A DNA stretch of 64,000 nt from contig NZ_BAEG01000039.1 in assembly GCF_000238915.1 (NCBI RefSeq), forward strand, positions 1 to 64,000. The letters are read 5' to 3'. Both the position numbers and the translations under genes were made by a program. Below are positions 25,675 to 34,571 of the stretch, piece after piece. This stretch comes from Arthrobacter globiformis NBRC 12137 (GTDB lineage Bacteria; Actinomycetota; Actinomycetes; Actinomycetales; Micrococcaceae). Positions within the stretch are counted from its first letter, which is position 1; the number at the start of each line of letters is the position of its first letter. The notes beneath the pieces were generated by a model. It did not search any database and was not told where the DNA came from. It saw nothing but the letters and a program-made list of their open reading frames with translations.

Positions 25675-25709
25675 GGACCGGATGCCGTCACCGCGACGGC
25701 GTCCGGTCC
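25675..25709 (+). terminator. Possible terminator after secF
   Basis: A 15-bp stem with one wobble pair (25675-25689 and 25695-25709) and a 5-nt loop, lying in the 230-bp secF-rel gap. No long T run follows, so the call is tentative. Confidence 0.45.
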
Positions 25710-25856
25710 CTGTGTTTGGCACCGGTCCTGGTCGGGTGGGGCCGTCCGGGTGGCGTGCTGTGGACCCGGCTGCGCTTTGGTGACGGACGCGGTTATCGGT
25801 CGGGCGCGGAGCGGGAATAGACTGGGATAATTAAACGGGTCGTGAGGGGTACTTCA

Positions 25857-28250
25857 TTGGAAGAAGGTTCGACGTCGGCGCCAGCGGCAGCCGGAGGCAA
25901 CGGTCCGGGCCAGGGACAGCAGACTGGTCTGGTGGCTGCAGGGCGCCCGGCGCCCGGCGTTCCCGTGGACAACTCCGGCGTCCGGCCCACTTTCCCGGGC
26001 CGGCGTGAGCGCACGCGATCTCGCCTGGCTCGCCTGACGGGCCGCAGCACCGCGACGTACTCGCCCATCCTGGAGCCGCTGCTGCGGACCGTCCGGGCGA
26101 ACAACCCCAAGGAGGACTTCGACCTCATCCAGCGAGCCTTCGTGGTCGCGGAGCAGAGTCACCGCGGGCAGAAACGCAAGAGCGGCGACCCCTACATCAC
26201 CCATCCCGTCGCCGTCGCGACGATCCTCGCCGAGCTGGGACTGAGCGGCACCACGCTGGCGGCGGCACTGCTGCACGACACCGTGGAGGACACGCCGTAC
26301 ACCCTTGAGGACCTCCGGGCAGACTTCGGTCCTGAAGTCGCCATGCTGGTTGACGGGGTCACCAAGCTGGACAAGGTCAGCTTCGGCGAGGCGGCCCAGT
26401 CCGAGACCGTCCGCAAGATGGTCGTGGCCATGGCCAAGGACATCCGGGTCCTCATGATCAAACTTGCGGACAGGCTGCACAACGCGCGCACGTGGCGGTT
26501 CGTGTCTGCCGAGTCCTCGGCCCGCAAAGCCCGGGAAACCCTGGAAATCTTTGCACCGCTGGCGCACCGGCTCGGTATGAACACGATCAAGTGGGAGCTC
26601 GAGGACCTGTCCTTCGCGGCGCTCTATCCCAAGGTGTACGAGGAAATCGTCCGCATGGTGGGGGACCGCACGCCGGAGCGCGAAAAGAGCCTCAGCGTGA
26701 TCCGGAACCAGATCGCCGACGATCTGCGCACGGCACGGATCAAGGCCACCATCACCGGCCGGCCAAAGCACTATTACTCGATTTACCAAAAGATGATCGT
26801 CCGGGACAAGGACTTCGACGACATCAACGACCTCATGGGCGTCCGGGTCCTGGTGGACTCGGTCCGAGACTGTTACGCCGCCCTGGGCACCCTGCATTCG
26901 CGCTGGAACCCGCTGCCTGGCCGGTTCAAGGACTACATCGCGATGCCGAAGTTCAACATGTACCAGTCCCTGCACACCACGGTGATCGGCCCCGGCGGCA
27001 AGCCGGTTGAGATCCAGATCCGCACGCACGAGATGCACCGCCGTGCCGAGTACGGCGTGGCCGCGCACTGGAAGTACAAGGACCAGCCGAACCGGACCGC
27101 CACCGGACCCGGCAGCCCGCGCGACGGCGACATGGGCTGGCTCCGTTCCTTGGTGGACTGGCAGCAGGAGACCTCCGATCCGGGCGAGTTCCTCGACTCG
27201 CTCCGGTTCGAGATCAACGCCCGCGAAGTTTTCGTGTTCACCCCCAAGGGCGAGGTCATGGCTCTGCCGGCCGGCTCCACGCCGGTGGACTTCGCCTATG
27301 CCGTGCACACCGAGGTGGGCCACCGCACCATCGGAGCCCGGGTCAACGGCAAGCTCGTGCCGCTCAACAGCGAACTCAACCACGGCGACTGGGTGGAGAT
27401 CTTCACCTCGAAGGCCGAGGGCGCCGGACCGAGCCAGGACTGGCAGCACTTCGTCAAGAGCGCCCGGGCACGCAACAAGATCCGGCAGTGGTTCAGCAAG
27501 GAACGCCGCGAAGAGGCGATAGACCGCGGCAAGGAGCTGCTGACCCGCGCGATGCGGAAGCAGAACCTTCCGCTGCAGCGCCTGATGACGCACGACGCGC
27601 TGGCCGCCGTGGCCGAGGACTTCAAGTACGTCGACATTTCCGGGCTGTACGCCGGAGTGGGTGACGGCCATACCTCCGCGCAGTCCGTCATGGAAAAGCT
27701 CGTGGAGAGCCTGGGCGGCAATGAAACACCCGATGACGACCTCACCGAAGTCAGCATTCCCACCCAGGTCAGCAAGGCCCGGTTCTCGGATTCGGGCGTG
27801 GTGGTTCGCGGTGTGGGCGACGTCTGGGTGAAGCTGGCCCGCTGCTGCACGCCGGTCCCGCCGGACCCGATCCTCGGCTTCGTCACGCGCGGCTCGGGCG
27901 TGTCGGTGCACCGGACGGACTGCACCAACGTGGCGGGCCTGAAGGACCAGCCTGATCGGATCGTCGATGTCGACTGGGCGCCGACGCAGTCAAGCGTTTT
28001 CCTCGTCGAGATCCAGGTGGAGGCACTGGACCGGAAGTCCCTCCTGTCCGACGTGACGCGGGTGCTCTCCGAGAACCACGTGAACATCCTGGCCGCGAGT
28101 GTGCACACGTCCACGGACCGCGTGGCCATCTCAAAGTTCGCCTTCGAGATGGGCGACCCCAAGTACCTCAGCCACGTGCTCAGTGCTGTACGGCGGATCG
28201 ACGGGGTGTTCGACGTCTACCGGACCACGGGCAACCGCCGGAGAAGCTAG
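25857..28250 (+). CDS. rel: Bifunctional (p)ppGpp synthetase/hydrolase Rel
   Basis: A protein of about 797 residues that makes and degrades the stringent-response alarmone. Order: a disordered N-terminus, the HD hydrolase domain with HDTVEDT at about 140-146, the synthetase domain with [17 protein letters not shown] and [27 protein letters not shown] ([29 protein letters not shown]), and a C-terminal ACT domain. RDKD fits the RxKD motif of bifunctional enzymes, not the ExDD of synthetase-only RelA. TTG at 25857 is preferred since GAGGGGT lies 7 nt upstream; a GTG at 25842 is the alternative. The 3' end overlaps the AbiEi-like gene by 120 bp. Confidence 0.96.
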   Translation: MEEGSTSAPAAAGGNGPGQGQQTGLVAAGRPAPGVPVDNSGVRPTFPGRRERTRSRLARLTGRSTATYSPILEPLLRTVRANNPKEDFDLIQRAFVVAEQSHRGQKRKSGDPYITHPVAVATILAELGLSGTTLAAALLHDTVEDTPYTLEDLRADFGPEVAMLVDGVTKLDKVSFGEAAQSETVRKMVVAMAKDIRVLMIKLADRLHNARTWRFVSAESSARKARETLEIFAPLAHRLGMNTIKWELEDLSFAALYPKVYEEIVRMVGDRTPEREKSLSVIRNQIADDLRTARIKATITGRPKHYYSIYQKMIVRDKDFDDINDLMGVRVLVDSVRDCYAALGTLHSRWNPLPGRFKDYIAMPKFNMYQSLHTTVIGPGGKPVEIQIRTHEMHRRAEYGVAAHWKYKDQPNRTATGPGSPRDGDMGWLRSLVDWQQETSDPGEFLDSLRFEINAREVFVFTPKGEVMALPAGSTPVDFAYAVHTEVGHRTIGARVNGKLVPLNSELNHGDWVEIFTSKAEGAGPSQDWQHFVKSARARNKIRQWFSKERREEAIDRGKELLTRAMRKQNLPLQRLMTHDALAAVAEDFKYVDISGLYAGVGDGHTSAQSVMEKLVESLGGNETPDDDLTEVSIPTQVSKARFSDSGVVVRGVGDVWVKLARCCTPVPPDPILGFVTRGSGVSVHRTDCTNVAGLKDQPDRIVDVDWAPTQSSVFLVEIQVEALDRKSLLSDVTRVLSENHVNILAASVHTSTDRVAISKFAFEMGDPKYLSHVLSAVRRIDGVFDVYRTTGNRRRS

Positions 28251-28910
28251 CAGCGCGAGCTTCTCCAGGGCGGCGTTCTTGTGCGGCAGCCGGGGCATCG
28301 CCTCGACCGCCAGCACGAGGAGCCGGAGCCTGACGTCGAGCTCGGGCTTCGCCAGGAGCAGCCGCAGGGCCGGAACTGCTCTCTCAGTGTCCACATGCAG
28401 GGCGATGTCCAGTGCTGTCCGGAGCGGACTCGAGACCATCAGGCCGCCCAGGCTGACGACGTCGAACGGGCCCAGCCGGACCTCGTGGAGCGTACAGCCG
28501 CGGGTGGAGCGAAGGCTGGAAACCCGGCGTTTGGCGTCCACCAAAAGGGCCAGCCGGTCCGGCTCGCGGGCGCAGCCGTAAATCCAGGCCGCCGTCATCC
28601 TGCCCGCGACCACGCGCCGCCGGACCGGGGCCGGAACCCCGTGGGCCGCGGCACGTGCCCGCAGCTGCGGGGAGGCTGCAGTCCCTGGAACCGTGTAGCC
28701 GTGCTGGTACAGCTGGGTGAGCACGCCGTCGGCCGCCATGGACTGGAGCTCGGGCCAGGTGAAGGGCAGCCCCGGCGAATAGAGCTCCAGCAGTTGTGCG
28801 GGGGAGTCCGGAGGCGGGGCATCGCCCCGGACTTGGGAGGCGTGGGCCTGAAATGCAGATGTCTGCGAAACAGGCGTCTCCGAAACAGGGGGCTGCGAGA
28901 ACGGTGCCAT
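28131..28910 (-). CDS. AbiEi-like antitoxin-domain protein, solitary
   Basis: A 259-residue protein that resembles, in my judgement, actinobacterial AbiEi-type proteins: an N-terminal winged-helix region ([25 protein letters not shown]), then a segment [26 protein letters not shown], which fits the conserved [10 protein letters not shown] motif of the AbiEi C1 domain. The first 35 residues are Ser/Thr/Gln/Pro-rich with [10 protein letters not shown] repeats. No AbiEii-type nucleotidyltransferase toxin is adjacent, so it does not form a visible type IV toxin-antitoxin pair. The last 40 residues are encoded antisense to the rel 3' end and are probably not conserved. A generic actinobacterial hypothetical is the alternative. 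Confidence 0.55.
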   Translation of the reverse strand: MAPFSQPPVSETPVSQTSAFQAHASQVRGDAPPPDSPAQLLELYSPGLPFTWPELQSMAADGVLTQLYQHGYTVPGTAASPQLRARAAAHGVPAPVRRRVVAGRMTAAWIYGCAREPDRLALLVDAKRRVSSLRSTRGCTLHEVRLGPFDVVSLGGLMVSSPLRTALDIALHVDTERAVPALRLLLAKPELDVRLRLLVLAVEAMPRLPHKNAALEKLALLASPAVARGPVDVEHPVDPPYSTEHVAEVLGVAHLEGEL

Positions 28911-29016
28911 TCCGTCATCCTGCCGGAAGCGGCCTTAACGGGTAAGGCCCCGTGCCGGCTATGTGGATAACCGGAAAGGGGCCTTTCCTCGTGCTGCTGA
29001 GGAGAGCAGATCCTGC

Positions 29017-30705
29017 CTAGGAGAGCTCGCTCGCTGACCGCTGGATCTGGTCCAGCCATGCCTGGCGGGCTTCAAGGGCTTCCCGTGCGGCCTTGATCTT
29101 GCGCTGGTCGCCTGCCTTCTCGGCGTCGGCCAGGTCATCCTTCAGGCCGGCGATGGCGGATTCGAGCTGGCTCAAGGCGCTGTTGGTGCGCGCCTTGGTC
29201 TCCGGGTTGGAGCGCTGCCACTTCTCGTCCTCGGCCTGGCGGACTGCATCCTCGATCCGGCGCAGCCCGGCCTCGATCCGGCCCATGTCCGCACGCGGAA
29301 CCTTGCCCGCCTCTTCCCAGCGGTCGTGGATGGACTGCAGGGCCTTCTTGGCGGCAGTGATGTCCTTGACCGGAAGGATGGAGGATGCCTCCTCGAGGAG
29401 CGCCTCCTTGACCTTAAGGTTGGCGGCGTACTCCTGGTCGATCTCGTCGTTGGCAGCCTGGCGCGAGCTGAAGAACACGTCCTGCGCCGCGCGGAACCGG
29501 GCCCACAGTGCGTCGTCATCCTTGCGGCTGGCACGCGGTGAGGCCTTCCACTCATCCATCAGCCGGCGGTATTCGCCGGCGGCGAAGCCCCAGTCGGTGG
29601 ACGTCGACAGTGCCTCGGCCTCCGCAATCAGCTTCTCCTTTGCAGCCTTCGCCGCGGAGTTGTTGCTGTCCAGCTGGGAGAAGTAGGCCCGGCGGTGCCG
29701 GTCAAAGACGGTCCGGGCGGCACGGAAACGCTTCCACAGCGCGTCCTCGTTGCTGCGGCCCAGCCGTACGCCGCTCTTCTGCGCGGCCTTCCAGCTTTCA
29801 AACAGCTCGTTCATGCGGGCGCTGGACGTCTTCCACTGCACCTGGGCCGGATCCGTGCCGGAGATGGCCTCGGCCTCGGCCACGATGGCCTCACGGGCGG
29901 CCAGCTCGGCGGCACGAACGGCGTCGTGCTGTGCCTTTTCCGCCTTCTCCAGCTCGGTGATCTGGGTGGACAGGGTGTCCAGGCGGCCCTCCGCGGAACG
30001 GATGTCGCCCACCATGTTCCGTTCAGCGAGCTGCTCGCGCAGGTGCGTCACGGTCTTCTGCATGTCCGTGGTGGGGGCCTTCGAGGCCACGCGCTGTTCC
30101 AGCAGGACAATCTGGGCGACGACGTCGTCATACTTCCGTGCGAAGTAGGCCAGGGCCTCGTCGTTGCTGACGTCCGGGTACTGGCCGACCGGGTGCTCTT
30201 CGCCGTCGATGGTCAGGAACACGTGGCCGTCGCCCTCAACGCGGCCCCAGCGGGCGGCCTCGGCCAGCGACGTGGCGGGCGGTGCCTGCACCGGCGCCAC
30301 GGTGGCAGCAGGACCGGCCTTGGGCCGGGCAGCAAACGCAGCCGGCGTCGGCGCGGGCCGGGGTGCCGGAGACGGACGCGGTGACGGGCTGGGTGCCGGT
30401 GCTTCCTGCGCGGCTTCCGGCTGCGGGCTTTCCTGCGTTGCCTCGGGCTGCGCAGCCACCTCCGGCGCAGCCTCTGCCGGCGCACCCTCTTCGGGCTGCG
30501 GGGCGTCGGCCTGCGCCTCACCCGCCGGCTCGGTTGCCTCAGCAGGCTCGGCCGCCTCCACAGGCTCGGCCGTTTCCACGGACTGAGCCGTTTCCACGGA
30601 TTCGGGGGAAGCCTGGACCTCGGTCACTTCGGCTGCTGTTTCGTCGGATTTCTGACTGTCTGTCACCGCTAAAAGTCTTTCGCTTGGAGGAAGATACTCA
30701 TTCAT
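29017..30705 (-). CDS. DUF349 domain protein
   Basis: A 562-residue protein. Residues 1-140 are a low-complexity tail of Ala, Glu and Pro, where PVEAAEPAEATEPAG-like repeats occur. The rest is mostly helical, with repeated DUF349 units recognisable by patterns such as LFESWKAAQKSG, LWKRFRAARTVFDRHRRAYF and LMDEWKASPRASRKDDDALWARFRAAQDVFF. At least three units are seen, and the C-terminal part is a likely coiled coil. Function is unknown. The N-terminus may instead be the GTG at 30666 (VTDSQKSD); neither start has a clear ribosome site. The gene is downstream of the cyclophilin gene on the same strand. Confidence 0.88.
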   Translation of the reverse strand: MNEYLPPSERLLAVTDSQKSDETAAEVTEVQASPESVETAQSVETAEPVEAAEPAEATEPAGEAQADAPQPEEGAPAEAAPEVAAQPEATQESPQPEAAQEAPAPSPSPRPSPAPRPAPTPAAFAARPKAGPAATVAPVQAPPATSLAEAARWGRVEGDGHVFLTIDGEEHPVGQYPDVSNDEALAYFARKYDDVVAQIVLLEQRVASKAPTTDMQKTVTHLREQLAERNMVGDIRSAEGRLDTLSTQITELEKAEKAQHDAVRAAELAAREAIVAEAEAISGTDPAQVQWKTSSARMNELFESWKAAQKSGVRLGRSNEDALWKRFRAARTVFDRHRRAYFSQLDSNNSAAKAAKEKLIAEAEALSTSTDWGFAAGEYRRLMDEWKASPRASRKDDDALWARFRAAQDVFFSSRQAANDEIDQEYAANLKVKEALLEEASSILPVKDITAAKKALQSIHDRWEEAGKVPRADMGRIEAGLRRIEDAVRQAEDEKWQRSNPETKARTNSALSQLESAIAGLKDDLADAEKAGDQRKIKAAREALEARQAWLDQIQRSASELS

Positions 30706-30738
30706 AGGTCGCCCGTGGCGGCTGGCGCCACAAGGTTC

Positions 30739-31557
30739 CTACTTCAGAGAAAATGAGTCTATCGTGACTGCTTCCGCAGGTGCGCCGTCCGTGTCGCTTT
30801 CGCCGGTCTTAAGACCGGCAGCCGCAATCTTCGTCACGACATCCAGGCCCGACGTCACCTTGCCCACAATGGTGTAGCCGCCGGCGGAGTCGGCCGGAAT
30901 GACGGTGTCCTTGTAGACGATGAAGAACTGCGTGCCGTTGCCGTAGGCGTTATTGCCCGTGCGGGCCACCGCAATGGTGCCGGCAGGGTACTTGTTGTCT
31001 GCCGGCGTGTTCTCCAGCGGCCCCCAGGTGTAGTTGGGGTCGCCCTGGCCGTCGCCGGTCTTGGAACCGCACTGCAGGACGCCGAAGTTCTCAGCGGTGG
31101 TGAGCCGGTGGCAGCTGATGCCCTTGTAGTAGTTCTGGTCGGCCAGCGACTTGAACACGGCGGCTGCCTGCGGGGCCTTGGTGCCGTCCAGCTGCACACC
31201 CAAGGTGCCGCTATTCAGCTTCAGTTCGCCGGTGAACGTCTTGCCGGCCGCCGTAGCGGGCTTGGGGATGTTCGCCGCGTTGGTCTGCGCGGCAGTCGGC
31301 GTGGCGGATGCGGAAGGGGAAGCTGACGGCGTGTTCAGGCCAGCCTCGGCAGCGGCAAATTCCTCTTCGGTGGGGTTCCCGGCAAACACCGTCAGTTGAA
31401 GCACGACGGCGAGCACCACCGCCGCGGCCGCTGCGCCTCCCGCCACCAGGTTGTCCCGCCTGCGGCGCTTCTCCTGGTCACGCCGAAGCTCGCGTTTGGC
31501 TTCCATCTGCTGGATGCGCCTCTTGGCTTCGCGTGTTTCGCGTGGACTGGCCGCCAC
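30739..31557 (-). CDS. Membrane-anchored cyclophilin-type peptidyl-prolyl isomerase
   Basis: A 272-residue protein. A basic cytoplasmic N-terminus (to about 35) with REAKRRIQQMEAKRELRRDQEK leads to one membrane helix (about 38-60), a Ser/Ala/Thr-rich linker and an extracellular cyclophilin domain from about 108. The domain shows the family FHR/GGD/FFI pattern only in part: SCHRLTTAENFGVLQCGSKTGDGQGD stands where the active-site Arg and the GG-D loop sit, and NGTQFFIVYKD carries the substrate-binding strand. It should assist folding of exported proteins. It faces hisS across a 274-bp gap containing an operator-like inverted repeat. Confidence 0.93.
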   Translation of the reverse strand: MAASPRETREAKRRIQQMEAKRELRRDQEKRRRRDNLVAGGAAAAAVVLAVVLQLTVFAGNPTEEEFAAAEAGLNTPSASPSASATPTAAQTNAANIPKPATAAGKTFTGELKLNSGTLGVQLDGTKAPQAAAVFKSLADQNYYKGISCHRLTTAENFGVLQCGSKTGDGQGDPNYTWGPLENTPADNKYPAGTIAVARTGNNAYGNGTQFFIVYKDTVIPADSAGGYTIVGKVTSGLDVVTKIAAAGLKTGESDTDGAPAEAVTIDSFSLK

Positions 31558-31692
31558 GGGTCCTCCTCTTCGATCGGACTGCCCGGGCAGGCCCCTGAAG
31601 GCATCCCCGGCTGCAGATTGCGCTGCTGCAGATTTGAACTGCGGCAGCCCGCCATCGCCCGGTCACCCGCATTAGAGATGCAGGCGCCGAAA

Positions 31693-31724
31693 GCATAAAC
31701 TGACTGCCGCACATAAGTTTATGC
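31693..31724. repeat. Inverted repeat between the cyclophilin gene and hisS
   Basis: GCATAAACT and AGTTTATGC form a perfect 9-bp inverted repeat spaced by 14 bp; the right half also reads CATAA-GT-TTATG. This AT-rich island lies in a 274-bp GC-rich divergent gap, 136 bp from the cyclophilin ATG and 107 bp from the hisS ATG. It may be an operator or part of a promoter. I see nothing else in this gap beyond the hisS ribosome site GAGGAG. Confidence 0.55.
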
Positions 31725-31830
31725 AGAACAGGCTGGACTCCCGCCGCTGCCGCAGCTGTTTGATTCAAATAGCGACGCGGAACATGGCGCAGCGGCTCCG
31801 GCCTTCGTTTACCTGAGGAGAAACTCCACC

Positions 31831-33183
31831 ATGGCACGCACCGCCTCCCTGTCCGGATTCCCCGAGTGGCTTCCCGAGGAGCGGCTGGTGGAGCAGCATG
31901 TCCTGGACTCGCTGCGCCGCACGTTCGAGTTGCACGGTTTCGGCTCCATCGAGACCCGCGCCGTGGAAACGGTGGGCCAGCTGCTGCGCAAAGGCGAGAT
32001 CGACAAGGAGGTCTACGGCCTGAGCCGGCTCCAGGACGATGAGGGGGAGGAAGCGAAGGGCAAACACGATCCGCACGCCCTGGCCCTGCACTTCGACCTC
32101 ACCGTGCCCTTCGCCCGGTACGTCGTGGAAAACGCCGGCTACCTGGCCTTCCCGTTCCGCCGCTACCAGATCCAGAAGGTCTGGCGCGGGGAACGGCCAC
32201 AGGAAGGCCGCGCCCGCGAGTTCACCCAGGCGGACATCGACGTGGTGGGCGACGGCGAGCTGCCCTTCCGCTACGACGTCGAGATCGCCCTGGTCATCGC
32301 CGAGGCGCTGGGTGCCCTCCCGATTCCGGAGTTCCGGCTGCGCATCAACAACAGGAAGCTGGCCGAGGGCTTCTACCGCGGCATCGGCCTGCCCGATACC
32401 GCCGGAGTCCTGCGCAGCATCGACAAGCTGGAGAAAATCGGCCCGGACAAGGTGGCTGAACTCCTCAAGTCCGAGCTCGGCGCCACCGACGAGCAGGCGC
32501 AGGCGGCCCTGAAGCTGGCCGGCATCAAGACCGAGGACACGTCCTTCGTTGCGCAGGTCCGCTCGCTCGGGGTCAGCAACGACCTTCTGGAAGAGGGCCT
32601 GAACGAACTCGAACAGGTGATCGAGGCCGCCGTGAAGCGCGTCCCGGGCAAGGTCATCGCGGACCTCAGCATTGCCCGCGGACTGGACTACTACACCGGA
32701 ACTGTCGTGGAAACCGTCCTGGTGGGCCACGAGCAGCTTGGCTCGATCTGCTCCGGCGGCCGCTACGACGCCCTGGCAAGCAAGGGCAACCGGAAGTTCC
32801 CCGGCGTCGGGCTGTCCATCGGGGTGACCCGGCTTGTCTCGCGCATCCTCAGCCAGGACCTGGCCAAGGCTTCCCGTGCCGTGCCCACGGCGGTGTTCGT
32901 GGCGCTCACCTCGGATGAGAGCTGGGGCGAGGCCCAGGACGTGGCCACCGAGCTGCGCAGCCGCGGCATCGCCGCCGAGGTGGCCGCCAAGGCGGAGAAG
33001 TTCGGCAAGCAGATCAAGTTCGCGGACCGGCGCGGCATCCCCTTCGTCTGGTTCACGGACGAGGACGGCAAGCACCAGGTCAAGGACATCCGCTCCGGCG
33101 TGCAGGTGGACGCCGATCCGGCGACGTGGACGCCGTCGGACGAGGACATCCACGTCCAGGTCGTCGCCGCGCCCGCTTCCTGA
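31831..33183 (+). CDS. hisS: Histidyl-tRNA synthetase
   Basis: A 450-residue class II synthetase. Recognisable parts: ALHFDLTVPFARYV (motif 2 entry), FRRYQIQKVWRGERPQEGR (motif 2 with the ATP arginine), the histidine-specific ARGLDYYTGTVVET, and the motif 3 SICSGGRYDAL with VGLSIGVTRLVSRI. An anticodon-binding domain ends the protein. GAGGAG precedes the ATG by 11 nt. The gene is monocistronic: the next gene is convergent with only 16 bp between the stops. Confidence 0.97.
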   Translation: MARTASLSGFPEWLPEERLVEQHVLDSLRRTFELHGFGSIETRAVETVGQLLRKGEIDKEVYGLSRLQDDEGEEAKGKHDPHALALHFDLTVPFARYVVENAGYLAFPFRRYQIQKVWRGERPQEGRAREFTQADIDVVGDGELPFRYDVEIALVIAEALGALPIPEFRLRINNRKLAEGFYRGIGLPDTAGVLRSIDKLEKIGPDKVAELLKSELGATDEQAQAALKLAGIKTEDTSFVAQVRSLGVSNDLLEEGLNELEQVIEAAVKRVPGKVIADLSIARGLDYYTGTVVETVLVGHEQLGSICSGGRYDALASKGNRKFPGVGLSIGVTRLVSRILSQDLAKASRAVPTAVFVALTSDESWGEAQDVATELRSRGIAAEVAAKAEKFGKQIKFADRRGIPFVWFTDEDGKHQVKDIRSGVQVDADPATWTPSDEDIHVQVVAAPAS

Positions 33184-33199
33184 GTGCCGGTTTCCTGAG

Positions 33200-34471
33200 T
33201 TAACGCTTCCCGGGCCGCCGCAGCCGCCGCTTCCGGAACGCCAGGACGGCGGCGCGGCCGGCGAGTCCGGCGGCCATCACCGCCGCCATGCCGAGGGCAG
33301 AGGCCGGCGGCAGGGTGAATGCCAGGACCAGGCACCCGGCCAGCCCTGCGGCGTTCAGCCACCTGGGCGCGTGCCGGGGCCGGTCCCCGAGCGTGAACGC
33401 GGCGGCGTTCGTCACGGCGTAATACACCAGGACCCCGAAGCTGGAAAAGCCGACCACCGTCAGCACGTCGGTGGTCAGCAACAACAGAACGACGACGGCG
33501 GCCACCGCCAGTTCGGCGGTTGCCGGCACCGGATGGCGCCCGCCCACCCTGGCCAGGGGGCCCGGGAGGTCGCGTTCGCGGGCCATCGCCATGGCCGTGC
33601 GCCCCACCCCGGTGATGAGGGCGAGCAGGGCGCCGAGCGAGGCCGCGGCGGCACCTGCCTGCACCGCCGGCGCTCCGGCCGCCAGCCGGGACTGTTCCAC
33701 CGCGTCCAGCAGCGGCGCCGTGGAGGAGGCCAGCACGTGCACCGGAAGATGCGCCAGGAGCAGCGCCCCCAGCAGCAGGTAGATCACCAGGGCGCCGGCC
33801 AGGGCACCGAGGATGGCGCGCGGAATGACCCGCGCCGGGTCCTTCACCTCCTCACCCAGCGTGGCGATGCGCGCGTACCCGGCAAAGGCGAAAAACACGA
33901 GGCCCGCGGCGGGCAGGATGCCCCAGCCGCTGCCGGCCTGTCCGGAAACCGTCCCGCCGTCGGGTACGTGCGGTCCCAGCAGGCTCGCGGCGGCCACGAC
34001 GGCGAGGGTGGCCAGGACCACTGCCAGCAGGATGCGGGTCAGGAACGCGGTCCGGGTGATGCCCAGCAGGTTCACGCCGGTCAGGGCGGCGACCGCTGCG
34101 ATGGCCACAGGAGTGGCGTGCCCCGGCGCGACGTACTGGCCGAAGGTCAGGGCCATGGCCGCACAGGAGGCCGACTTGCCGGTGACGAAACCCCAGCCGG
34201 CGAGGAAGCCGGGCCACTCACCGAGTTGGTTCCGCCCGTAGACGTACGTCCCGCCGCTTTGCGGATACTTTGCCGCGAGCTGGGCCGAGGCGACGGCGTT
34301 GCAGTAGGCCACGGCGCCGGCCAGGGCTATGGCCACGAGGAGCAGCTCTCCGGCCAGCCGGGCAGCCGGTGCGAAGACGACAAAAACGCCGGCCCCGAGC
34401 ATGGATCCGAGCCCGATGGCTGTTGCGTCGGCCACACCGAGCCTCCGTTGCAGTTGCCGGTGCTTGGTCAT
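33200..34471 (-). CDS. APC superfamily amino-acid permease
   Basis: A 423-residue integral membrane protein with about 12 hydrophobic helices. It opens LGVADATAIGLGSMLGAGVFVVFAPAARLAG; the GxGxxLGAGVF loop in the first helix is the substrate-binding signature of APC transporters. The pattern SGGTYVYGRNQLGEWPGFLAGW in the third helix supports this. It probably takes up amino acids by proton symport; the specific amino acid cannot be told. The ATG at 34471 is preferred, since the upstream extension runs into the aspS promoter and start. It lies convergent to hisS and divergent from aspS. Confidence 0.9.
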   Translation of the reverse strand: MTKHRQLQRRLGVADATAIGLGSMLGAGVFVVFAPAARLAGELLLVAIALAGAVAYCNAVASAQLAAKYPQSGGTYVYGRNQLGEWPGFLAGWGFVTGKSASCAAMALTFGQYVAPGHATPVAIAAVAALTGVNLLGITRTAFLTRILLAVVLATLAVVAAASLLGPHVPDGGTVSGQAGSGWGILPAAGLVFFAFAGYARIATLGEEVKDPARVIPRAILGALAGALVIYLLLGALLLAHLPVHVLASSTAPLLDAVEQSRLAAGAPAVQAGAAAASLGALLALITGVGRTAMAMARERDLPGPLARVGGRHPVPATAELAVAAVVVLLLLTTDVLTVVGFSSFGVLVYYAVTNAAAFTLGDRPRHAPRWLNAAGLAGCLVLAFTLPPASALGMAAVMAAGLAGRAAVLAFRKRRLRRPGKR

Positions 34472-34510
34472 GGCGGGGCAGGAACCTTTCAAACGGGTAA
34501 ACTCGGACGG

Positions 34511-34529
34511 GATCGTTTCCGCAACGATC
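34511..34529. repeat. Operator-like inverted repeat between permease and aspS
   Basis: GATCGTT and AACGATC form a perfect 7-bp inverted repeat spaced by TCCGC in the 100-bp divergent gap. TATTTT begins 2 nt after it and could be the aspS -10 box, so a regulator bound here would affect aspS and perhaps the permease. Confidence 0.45.
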
Positions 34530-34571
34530 GTATTTTGAACTTCATTCTGTCTTCCTTCTGAAAGGAATGCT

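Noticed and set aside
25854..27911. Long antisense open frame opposite rel
   Set aside because: It is a shadow of a clear rel gene, with no recognisable motif and no ribosome site.
28131..28910. Complete type IV toxin-antitoxin system
   Set aside because: Only an AbiEi-like protein is seen. No AbiEii-type nucleotidyltransferase is adjacent on either side.
32834..34561. 575-codon forward frame spanning the hisS end and the permease region
   Set aside because: It overlaps two well-supported genes in other frames and translates to Arg/Pro/Gly-rich sequence without domains.
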